Of a stretch of DNA of 8,065 nt, positions 1 to 5,542 are shown piece after piece. Below the pieces are notes generated by a model, which saw only the letters and a list, made by a program, of their open reading frames with translations, ran no database searches and had not been told where the DNA came from. The stretch lies in NCBI GenBank assembly GCA_025350775.1, contig JANXXF010000270.1, forward strand, positions 1 through 8,065. The letters are read 5' to 3'. A program made the translations under genes and the position numbers. The DNA comes from Actinomycetes bacterium (GTDB lineage Bacteria > Actinomycetota > Thermoleophilia > Gaiellales > Gaiellaceae). The first letter of the stretch is position 1; every line of letters starts with the position of its first letter.

Positions 1-188
1 GCGGCAATGGCGTCGTCGGCGTCGGCGAAGCGGTACAGACGCCCCTCCTCCAGCCAGCGCGCCTCGTCGGCGGTGATGCCGGCGTTGGCCGCCGCCTGCT
101 CGAGCGTCAGCGTGCCGCGGATCCTGGCCCGCGCCAGCGGCGAGCTATCCGTCGACAGGGCGAGCGTGCTCAGCGGCGGGCCCTCCAC
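1..188 (-). CDS. Helix-turn-helix protein, N-terminal fragment (cut by window edge)
   Basis: An open frame starts at GTG 188-186 and runs off the left edge, giving 62 complete codons with no stop. The visible part begins VEGPPLSTLALSTDS and contains LTLEQAAANAGITADEARWL at about residues 28-47, followed by EEGRLYRF. This has the layout of a RodZ/Xre-type helix-turn-helix: a first helix (TLEQAAANAG), a turn, a second helix (TADEARWLEEG), then an acidic stretch with an aromatic residue. It starts 5 bp after the stop of the nucleotidyltransferase on the same strand, so it is probably the third gene of that operon. No clear Shine-Dalgarno sequence precedes the GTG, so coupling to the upstream stop is likely. 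Whether it binds DNA or is a RodZ-like membrane morphogenesis protein cannot be told without the missing C-terminus. The HTH call is by eye. Confidence 0.6.
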   Translation of the reverse strand, partial: MEGPPLSTLALSTDSSPLARARIRGTLTLEQAAANAGITADEARWLEEGRLYRFADADDAIA

Positions 189-193
189 GGCGT

Positions 194-793
194 TCAGGCC
201 CCGCGTAGGCGGGCAGGGAGGTGCTCGGGCGTGTCGACGTCGCCGGGGTCGCCCAGGTCGTCGCAGGGGACGAGTCGTGGCTCGATGGCGCGGGCCCCTG
301 CGTCGGGAATGCTGAACCACAGCGAGCGGGGAAGCAGCACCGGGTGGCCGCGGACGCCGCCGTAGCTCGCGGCGAACGCGCCGCCGCTGCCCCTGTCACC
401 GCCGGCGCCCTCGCCTGCGTCGGCGCGCCCGCCCCCGTCCCCGCCCCCGTTCCCGCCCACGTCGCCGCCCGCCGCGCGCCAGGCCGCGACGACACGGTCG
501 ATCGCCGCGGGGTTGAGGTCGGGCCCGTCCGCCAGCACGACGATCGCGGCCTCGCAGCCGTCGGGCAGCGCAGCCAGGCCGCAGCGTAGCGAGACGCCAG
601 GCCCGCTCGCCCAGTCGGGGCAGCGCACCACGCGTGCGTCCGTCGCCACCTCGTGCGCGCCGAGTACGACGACGAGGTCGCCGACAGCGGCGCTCTCGCG
701 GACGCGCGGCACGACCTCGCTCAGCAGCAGCGCCTGCTTCGGTGACCCGAAGCGGCTCGCTGCGCCGGCGGCCAGCACGACCGCCCCGATCAT
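194..793 (-). CDS. MobA/MocA-like nucleotidyltransferase with glycine-rich insertion
   Basis: A 199-residue GT-A-fold nucleotidyltransferase of the MobA-like NTP transferase family. This family includes MocA, the molybdenum cofactor cytidylyltransferase, and CoxI-type proteins. The N-terminus MIGAVVLAAGAASRFGSPKQ carries the nucleotide-binding LAAGxxxRFGxxKQ signature. LADGPDL (87-93) matches the family's LADQP metal/nucleotide motif with Gly for Gln. GGVRGHP (145-151) and DLGDPGDVDTPEHL (179-192) match the family's C-terminal motifs. Two oddities: the stretch after KQ is about ten residues shorter than usual, and residues ~109-138 are a Gly/Asp-rich insertion absent from ordinary members. 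The ATG overlaps the stop of the ligase gene as ATGA, indicating translational coupling. The cofactor role is only the family default; no Moco enzyme gene is visible here, so a role in sugar activation cannot be excluded. Confidence 0.85.
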   Translation of the reverse strand: MIGAVVLAAGAASRFGSPKQALLLSEVVPRVRESAAVGDLVVVLGAHEVATDARVVRCPDWASGPGVSLRCGLAALPDGCEAAIVVLADGPDLNPAAIDRVVAAWRAAGGDVGGNGGGDGGGRADAGEGAGGDRGSGGAFAASYGGVRGHPVLLPRSLWFSIPDAGARAIEPRLVPCDDLGDPGDVDTPEHLPARLRGA

Positions 794-2772
794 GGCCGGG
801 TGGTTGTCGCCGGCGCGGGGGCTGCCGGCGCGGCGGCAGCGGCCGCCTTCGTTGCCGGCAGCGCGGGTAGCCCGAGGTACGGGCGGAGGCTGTTGATCTC
901 GGGCGAGCGCGGGTTGAGCCGCAGCGCCTCACGGGCTGCGGTCGTGCGGGCAGGCCCGCTCGAGGCGAGCGCGAGGTGCAGCCAGGTCAGGTAGTCGTTG
1001 CGGTCGAGCGCGATCGCTTGGCGGTAGCTCTGGCGCGCGCCGGCGAAGTCGTCCTGGAGGCGCTGGATGTCCCCCAGGCGCGACCAGCCGACCGGCGACC
1101 ACGGTGCCCACGAGGCAGCGCGGTCGGCGCGGTCGCGAGCCGAGACGGAGGTCGAGCCGCCCGTGCGGGTGATGTAGCGGTTCGCGACCAGCGTGTACAG
1201 CGAGAAGCTGCCGACGACGATGACGGCGGCGACCGCCGGCCAGCGGAAGCCGCCCCCGCGCACGCGCGGCGTGTCGCCCCGGGCGCGGCCGAGCAGCGCC
1301 GCGCCCACGAAGAGGGCGCCGAGCGTCACGCCGGAGATCTCCCAGTCCCAGTCGATGCCGGCATGGAACGCGAAGGCGAGGAACGCCCCGAAGACGAGCG
1401 GCACCAGTGGGTCGTGGCGCTGGCGGATGCCCGCGACGAGCGGCAGGGCGACGAGCGCGACGAACAGCAGCAGGCCGAGCGGGCCGAGCTCGGCGAGCAC
1501 CTCGACGTAGAGCGAGTGGGCGTCGACGACCTTGAGGTCGGAGTTGCGGTTCTGGTTCCAGAAGCGCTCGAAGCTGCCGCCGCCGACGCCGTTCAGCGGG
1601 TGCTCGGCGAAGGCGTCGATCGCCTTGGCCCAGATGTCGACGCGGCCGTTGCTCGACAGCGTGAACAGCCGCTTGTTGAGGTTCGAGTCGCTCGTCACCT
1701 GCACCGGTGGCCCCGTAAAGGAGTTCCAGCTGTTGCGTGCCACCGAGACCGGGTTGCCGAAGTGGACGAACGCCACGACGACGATCGCGATGCCGACCGC
1801 GCCGAGCGCGCCCGCCGAGGCCCGCCTCGCCCGCGCCGACACGCGCAAGCGCCGCTCCGCCAGCGTGATGGCCACGCCGACCCCGGCCGAGACGACCGCG
1901 AGCACGGCCACCGCGAGCGCCATGCGGTGGCCTTCGTGCTGAGCCCGGGCGAGCGAGCTCTCCAGGTGGCTGAGCGCCCCTGAGCGCGACGCGATGATGA
2001 CCGCGATCGCCGGCGCCGGTGCGAGCGCGAGGATGCCCGTGATGACCGTGAGCCGCTTCGGCGCGACCGCGACTGCGCCGAGCAGCCCGATCGCCATGGC
2101 GATCCAGGCGCCACGGCTGAACGTCAGGTACATCGTCGGCACCAGCACGGGCAGCGTCGCTGCCGACAGCGCCCGCGCGACCATGCTGCGCCCGGTAGTG
2201 GCGAGGGCCGCCGCCACCAGCGTTCCCACCGCCGAGAAGATGCCGAGCGCGTTCCAGTAGGTGATCGGCCCGGTGAGCCGGTACGTCGAGATGACGTCGA
2301 ACGTCGGGGTGGCCGTGGGGAACAGCCGTTTGGCGAGGGAGTACCAGCAGACCGCCGTGATCGCGACGAGGACCCCCGTCAGCAGATGCCGGGTCGTCGA
2401 TCGCCGGGTGACCAGCAGCACTGCCAGCACGCCGGCGGGGTACAGCAGGGCGCGCTCGACCTCCAGGATCGACTGGGGCACGTCGTGCGACCAGGCGATC
2501 GAGATGGCGTACCAGCCGGGGATGGCGATCAGCACGCCGAGGAACGCGAGCTCCAGCCGCGACAGGCTGATGTGGTCGCGGACGAAGAGCGCCATCACCG
2601 CAACCCAGCAGAGCGGCACGACGCCCCAGCCCCACGTCGTTGCGAAGTAGCCGCCGCGGTCGGCGGCGAGGCCGCCGGTGGCGATGCCGGCGATGACGCC
2701 CGGCAGCCAGCGGACGAGCCAGCGGCCGAGGCCGCCGGAACGCTCCCAGATCTCGACGGAGAGGTCGCTCAT
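790..2772 (-). CDS. O-antigen ligase (Wzy_C) family membrane protein with C-terminal TPR
   Basis: A 660-residue polytopic membrane protein with roughly a dozen hydrophobic segments. Family landmarks are LTFSRGAW (216-223), GRVDIWAKAIDAFAEHPLNG (376-395) before GVGGGSF, and DAHSLYVEVLAELGPLG (417-433), which is the Wzy_C/WaaL-type signature region. After the last membrane segment (~512-530) comes a soluble tail with a TPR-like helical repeat (about 548-625, including WSRLGDIQRL and ARQSYRQAIALD) and an Ala/Pro-rich end. The family polymerises glycan repeat units or transfers finished glycan from a lipid carrier to an acceptor. In an organism without LPS, a polymerase or a protein/cell-wall glycosylation role is more likely than true O-antigen ligation. 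I chose ATG 2772; an in-frame GTG at 2835 lies in the loop of a terminator-like hairpin and adds a soluble 21-residue leader. The gene overlaps the nucleotidyltransferase by 4 bp. Confidence 0.9.
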   Translation of the reverse strand: MSDLSVEIWERSGGLGRWLVRWLPGVIAGIATGGLAADRGGYFATTWGWGVVPLCWVAVMALFVRDHISLSRLELAFLGVLIAIPGWYAISIAWSHDVPQSILEVERALLYPAGVLAVLLVTRRSTTRHLLTGVLVAITAVCWYSLAKRLFPTATPTFDVISTYRLTGPITYWNALGIFSAVGTLVAAALATTGRSMVARALSAATLPVLVPTMYLTFSRGAWIAMAIGLLGAVAVAPKRLTVITGILALAPAPAIAVIIASRSGALSHLESSLARAQHEGHRMALAVAVLAVVSAGVGVAITLAERRLRVSARARRASAGALGAVGIAIVVVAFVHFGNPVSVARNSWNSFTGPPVQVTSDSNLNKRLFTLSSNGRVDIWAKAIDAFAEHPLNGVGGGSFERFWNQNRNSDLKVVDAHSLYVEVLAELGPLGLLLFVALVALPLVAGIRQRHDPLVPLVFGAFLAFAFHAGIDWDWEISGVTLGALFVGAALLGRARGDTPRVRGGGFRWPAVAAVIVVGSFSLYTLVANRYITRTGGSTSVSARDRADRAASWAPWSPVGWSRLGDIQRLQDDFAGARQSYRQAIALDRNDYLTWLHLALASSGPARTTAAREALRLNPRSPEINSLRPYLGLPALPATKAAAAAAPAAPAPATTTRP

Positions 2773-2820
2773 GCGCTGCCAAGGATGCCTGTTGCGGGCG
2801 ACGTGCAGGCGGTGGAACGA

Positions 2821-2851
2821 CGAACGGCCGGGCACAGGGCCCGGCCGTTCG
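2821..2851 (-). terminator. Strong hairpin terminator after the repeat-protein gene
   Basis: Perfect 12-bp inverted repeat: arms 2821-2832 and 2840-2851, loop 2833-2839. The stem is very G+C-rich (core GGCCGGG/CCCGGCC) and lies 26 bp past the stop of the repeat-protein gene. On the minus strand it is followed only by a weak T-containing stretch (CGTCGTTCC), not a true T-tract, so termination may be partial. Read-through would feed the ligase operon that starts 48 bp further on, where I see no convincing promoter. Position and symmetry are seen directly; termination is inferred. Confidence 0.75.
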
Positions 2852-2877
2852 CTTCCGTCAGGGTGTTATTCAGGGAC

Positions 2878-4659
2878 TCAGTCGCCGCCGGCGTTGTGGC
2901 TGCCGGAGTTACCCGGGTCGCAGTCCTTGGTCGGGCTGGTGCCTCTGCTGCCGGTGCCAGGCTGGATCAGCTGGCTGCTGTCGCCCTCGCTGCCGTTGCC
3001 GCGGCCCGAGTTGCACTTCTGGCCGCCGTCGCCGTCGCCGCTGCCACCGGGGCAGCCCGCGGCCGGGGCCGGGATGATGTCGCCATGCCCTGCGTGCGCA
3101 GGCAGTGCGCTCGTGGGAACGAGGATCAGCGTATATGGATGGCTCGACGAGCTCGTCTTGTGGCAGATCGGCACGCAGCCGCCGTACTGGGAGCCGCCGG
3201 CGCCGCCGCCGCCGCCGCCCGAGTTGCCGTCGCTGCCGCCGCCGCCCGACTTGTTGTCGCCGTGCGAGCTGCCCGACCTGTCGTCGCTGCTGCTGTCGCC
3301 GCCGCCGCCGCTGCCGCCGGAGCAGTCGCCGCCGCCGTCGCCACCACCGCCACCGCCGTGGTCGTCACCGCCGCCGTCAGGCTTCGGGCAGCCCTTCTTG
3401 GGGGCCGGGATGATGTCGCCGCCGTGCGAGAGGTGCGCCGCGAGCGAGGAGTTGCTGACGGTGATCTCGACGTAGGGATTCGAGGCGCTACTCGTCCAGT
3501 GGCAGATCGTCGTCTTGCCGCTATCGCCTGTACCGGGCTTCGGGCAGCCGCCCGCCGGCTTCGGGATGATGTCTCCGGTGTCCCGGCTGTGCGCGGCCAT
3601 CTCCGAGTCCTTGATTTCCAGCTCGGTATACGGATCCGCCGCGGAGTGGTTGTCCCAGTGGCAGATTTTCGTCGTGTTGTCGTTACCGGCGCCGGGCTTC
3701 GGGCAGCCGCCCGCAGGCGCCGGGATGATGTCGCCGGGGTGCGTCCTGTGTGTCGCCAGCGCCGAGTCCGCGACGGAGTTCTGCGTGAACGGGTTGGTCA
3801 CGGATCCCGTCGCGTGGCAGATCCACGTCTTGCCGGCCGGGGCGCCCCCATTGCCGGTACCCGGGCTCGGGCAGCCGCCGTTCGGCTTCGGGACGAGGTT
3901 GCCGGGGACGGCGCTGTACTTGTCCACGTCGCTCTCATCGATCGATTTCTCGCTGTAGGGCTGGTCGTAGCCCTTCCACTGGCAGATCTTGATCGTGCCG
4001 CCGGAGCGGCCCGTGGCCGGTGCCGGGCAGCCGTCGTCGGGTGCCGGGATGATGTTGCCCGACTGCGCGCGATACGTCGCGAGCGCCGAGTTCGCCACTT
4101 CCAGCTGTGTGTAGGCGGAGGTCGAGCTGTTCCACTTGCAGATCTGCGTCTTGCCGCTGGCATTCTCGACATCGGGCTCGGGGCAGGTGCCGTCGCTGGG
4201 GGCCGGCACGATGTTGCCGGACTGCGCCGTGTACGTCGCGAGCGACGAGGTGTTCACGCTCATGCGCGTGTACGCCTGGCCCGTGCCGTTCCACTTGCAG
4301 ATCCAGGTGGTGCTGCTCGTCTTGCTCGACGCGACGACCTTGACCGACTTGGTCGACTTGGACGACGCCGAGACCTTCACCGAGCTGGCGCTGGAGGAGA
4401 CCTTCACGACGTTGACGACCTTCGCCGCCTTCGAGGCTGCCGAGGACGCGTAGCCGAGGCCGCCGAACACGGCGAAGACGATCAGGCCGAGGGCCGTGAG
4501 GCTCATGGCGACGCCGACCTTCATCCGGCTGGAGCGGGTGGTCAGCTGGCCGCGGGTGAGGCGGCTCAGGATCCGGCCGGCGAACTCCTCGGACGGCGTT
4601 GCCCGCAACGACGCGAGGTCGCGCTCGAGCGGACGGTCGTGACGGTTCCAGAACTTCAC
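2878..4659 (-). CDS. One-pass membrane protein with seven Cys/His surface repeats; possible anti-sigma-like N-terminus
   Basis: I chose GTG 4659, giving 593 residues, because AGGGAGG (4675-4669) lies 9 nt upstream; ATG 4680 would place that site inside the gene and give 600. Domains: cytoplasmic N-terminus (1-45, with LERDLASLRATPSEEF, like the start of actinobacterial anti-sigma factors); membrane helix (~46-71); Ser/Lys/Val-rich linker (~72-117); repeats at 118-162, 171-214, 222-266, 277-322, 329-375, 382-427 and 495-539; a 67-residue Gly/Ser/Asp linker (428-494) between repeats 6 and 7; Gly/Ser-rich tail with extra Cys. Each repeat runs IC(H/K/Q), an aromatic near +10, SxLA(H/Y), then G(D/N)(I/L)(I/V)P(A/K)P and CP. 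The ICH...AH..H.GD pattern occurs in bacterial secreted proteins, but I cannot name a function. The gene follows the ECF sigma gene by 76 bp and probably shares its transcript. A surface sensor/anti-sigma role is inference; a structural or adhesive protein is equally possible. Confidence 0.85.
   Translation of the reverse strand: MKFWNRHDRPLERDLASLRATPSEEFAGRILSRLTRGQLTTRSSRMKVGVAMSLTALGLIVFAVFGGLGYASSAASKAAKVVNVVKVSSSASSVKVSASSKSTKSVKVVASSKTSSTTWICKWNGTGQAYTRMSVNTSSLATYTAQSGNIVPAPSDGTCPEPDVENASGKTQICKWNSSTSAYTQLEVANSALATYRAQSGNIIPAPDDGCPAPATGRSGGTIKICQWKGYDQPYSEKSIDESDVDKYSAVPGNLVPKPNGGCPSPGTGNGGAPAGKTWICHATGSVTNPFTQNSVADSALATHRTHPGDIIPAPAGGCPKPGAGNDNTTKICHWDNHSAADPYTELEIKDSEMAAHSRDTGDIIPKPAGGCPKPGTGDSGKTTICHWTSSASNPYVEITVSNSSLAAHLSHGGDIIPAPKKGCPKPDGGGDDHGGGGGGDGGGDCSGGSGGGGDSSSDDRSGSSHGDNKSGGGGSDGNSGGGGGGAGGSQYGGCVPICHKTSSSSHPYTLILVPTSALPAHAGHGDIIPAPAAGCPGGSGDGDGGQKCNSGRGNGSEGDSSQLIQPGTGSRGTSPTKDCDPGNSGSHNAGGD
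3043..4308 (-). repeat. Seven tandem ~45-residue coding repeats
   Basis: Nucleotide spans of the seven units in order of translation: 4308-4174, 4149-4018, 3996-3862, 3831-3694, 3675-3535, 3516-3379 and 3177-3043. The first six are spaced about 155-165 bp apart; the seventh is set off by a low-complexity linker. Each unit has two cysteines, an early one in IC(H/K/Q) and a late one before Pro, and ends with a proline-rich IIPAP-type turn. Copies differ at many positions, so this is an old duplication rather than a recent slippage array. Confidence 0.9.
3178..3378 (-). repeat. Low-complexity GGC-rich tract encoding a Gly/Ser/Asp linker
   Basis: This 201-bp stretch encodes 67 residues made almost wholly of Gly, Ser and Asp between repeats 6 and 7. 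It includes six uninterrupted gcc triplets at 3202-3219 (read as a run of six Gly). Triplet runs of this kind can change length in frame by slippage. It is probably a flexible spacer that holds the seventh repeat away from the first six. Confidence 0.85.
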
Positions 4660-4668
4660 TTTCGAAAA

Positions 4669-4675
4669 CCTCCCT
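4669..4675 (-). promoter_or_regulatory. Shine-Dalgarno site deciding the repeat-protein start
   Basis: On the minus strand AGGGAGG is followed by the nine-nucleotide spacer TTTTCGAAA and then GTG at 4659. It is the best ribosome-binding sequence near this gene. The upstream ATG at 4680 has only a GAGG eleven nucleotides away. This supports starting translation at 4659 rather than 4680. Confidence 0.65.
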
Positions 4676-4735
4676 GGCATGGCGGCTGCTACCTCTATTA
4701 CCCGCGGCGGGCCGGTTTTCTTACACGGGGTGGTA

Positions 4736-5290
4736 TCAGCGGCTCGTACGCAGGCGGACGCGCTTGCGGCCCGGGCGCCGTTTGAGCGGCGTCAGGGGCT
4801 CGACCGGCGGTAGCGCGCCACCCTCGAGCACGGTGCGCAGCCGCTGCCGTGCCCGGTGCAGGGCGACGTCGATCGCGTTCGGCGTGGCGTCCAGCAGCTC
4901 GGCGATCTGCCGCGTCGAGAGGTCGGCGCCGTAGCGCAGCGCGAGCAGCTCGCGCTCACGCACCTCGAGCTGCTCCATCGCGTCCCGTAGCTCGAGTCGG
5001 TGCAGCGCCTCGCCGGCCATGTCACCCGGATTCTCCTGCTCGGGCAGCTCACCGCCGGTGAGCGAGCGCTCGACGAGCGCCTCGCTGACGCAGCGGCGCG
5101 CGATGCCAAACAGCCAAGCCAGCGGATCGCCCCTGTTCGGGTCGAAGCTGGCCCGGTAGCGGAGCGCGCGCTCGAACGTCGTGCTGGTGACGTCCTCGGC
5201 CTCGGCGCCGTCACCGATCCGGTAGGCGACGTAGGCGTAAACCTTCTTGATCAGCGGCGCCGGATCGGCGAACGGGTCGCGACGGATCAC
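4736..5290 (-). CDS. ECF-family RNA polymerase sigma factor
   Basis: A 184-residue sigma-70-family protein with only regions 2 and 4, as in extracytoplasmic-function sigma factors. Region 2 spans about 12-68: AYVAYRIGDGAEAEDVTSTT leads into the -10-binding and core-binding helices, ending DPLAWLFGIARR. Region 4 spans about 103-153, with LRYGADLSTRQIAELL and NAIDVALHRARQRLR forming the -35-binding helix-turn-helix. A short basic tail (169-184, KRRPGRKRVRLRTSR) extends past region 4 and is less common. It would direct RNA polymerase to a small regulon, probably including its own operon. GTG 5290 is the only start that keeps region 2 whole; its Shine-Dalgarno is weak. The next gene on the same strand, 76 bp on, encodes a one-pass membrane protein, the usual place for a cognate anti-sigma factor. 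Family assignment is firm; regulon and signal are unknown. Confidence 0.93.
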   Translation of the reverse strand: MIRRDPFADPAPLIKKVYAYVAYRIGDGAEAEDVTSTTFERALRYRASFDPNRGDPLAWLFGIARRCVSEALVERSLTGGELPEQENPGDMAGEALHRLELRDAMEQLEVRERELLALRYGADLSTRQIAELLDATPNAIDVALHRARQRLRTVLEGGALPPVEPLTPLKRRPGRKRVRLRTSR

Positions 5291-5373
5291 GGACGGAATG
5301 TCCCGTCGGAACGGAGGGGTTCGGTGAAAGCGAGGAGGGTCATCGGCCGCGGGCGCTCGGTTCGCCCAATCGC

Positions 5374-5379
5374 AGTGTA
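5374..5379 (-). promoter_or_regulatory. Candidate -10 box for the sigma-factor operon
   Basis: TACACT on the minus strand fits the TAnnnT -10 pattern and would give a leader of about 80 nt to GTG 5290. No matching TTGACA-like -35 is seen 17 bp upstream, so this is a weak candidate. An ECF-type autoregulated promoter within the inverted repeat further upstream is an alternative. Confidence 0.2.
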
Positions 5380-5419
5380 GTTCGACCGTGCCGGGTCGCG
5401 ACTCGACCCCTTCCGACTG

Positions 5420-5530
5420 AGCCTGGATCCACCGTCTTTCGTGATCGCGGGGCGCTTGTCCGGGCTGTCAGGACGCGGCCTGGCAGTCTGGACGAGCTGC
5501 AACGCCCGCGAAAAACGGTGGATCCAGGCT
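5420..5530 (+). repeat. 111-nt nested inverted repeat (REPIN/MITE-like or RNA hairpin)
   Basis: Outer arms 5420-5441 and 5509-5530 are inverted copies matching at 21 of 22 positions (the exception is 5436/5514). Each holds the 8-bp palindrome TGGATCCA. Inside, 5454-5472 pairs with 5479-5497 over 19 consecutive positions, 15 Watson-Crick and 4 G-U when read as plus-strand RNA, closing on hexaloop ACGCGG (5473-5478). The two stems share nearly the same axis, so the whole unit can fold as one long hairpin with internal loops near 5444-5453 and 5498-5506. It ends 12 nt before GTG 5543. The symmetry is seen directly. Its role is open: a dispersed REPIN/MITE-like element, a divergent operator or promoter pair, or a 5' leader controlling the aminotransferase. 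Confidence 0.85.
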
Positions 5531-5542
5531 AAGCTGGGGGGC

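Larger units (their letters stand above)
5291..5542. promoter_or_regulatory. Divergent intergenic control region
   Basis: This 252-bp gap separates the sigma operon (leftward) from the sugar genes (rightward) and must hold promoters for both. It contains the nested inverted repeat 5420-5530, a small hairpin (5393-5398 with 5404-5409, 6 bp, 5-nt loop) and the weak -10 candidate at 5374-5379. On the right side TAAGCT (5530-5535) fits TAnnnT but lies only 8 nt from GTG 5543 and has no good -35. Frames crossing the gap show no protein-like sequence. Confidence 0.6.

Noticed and set aside
976..1983. Plus-strand open frame of 335 codons opposite the ligase gene.
   Set aside because: It is a shadow of the Wzy_C coding region with charged low-complexity translation and no domain.
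2386..4785. Very long plus-strand open frame of 799 codons.
   Set aside because: It runs antisense to the start of the ligase gene and all of the repeat-protein gene, is Ala/Arg/Val-rich low complexity with no domain, and arises from the high-GC codon bias. The minus-strand genes have clear motifs.
5441..5542. N-terminal extension of the aminotransferase from GTG 5441.
   Set aside because: It would translate the inner half of the inverted repeat into residues with no family match. Family members start just before VPFLDL, and 5543 has a G-rich stretch before it.
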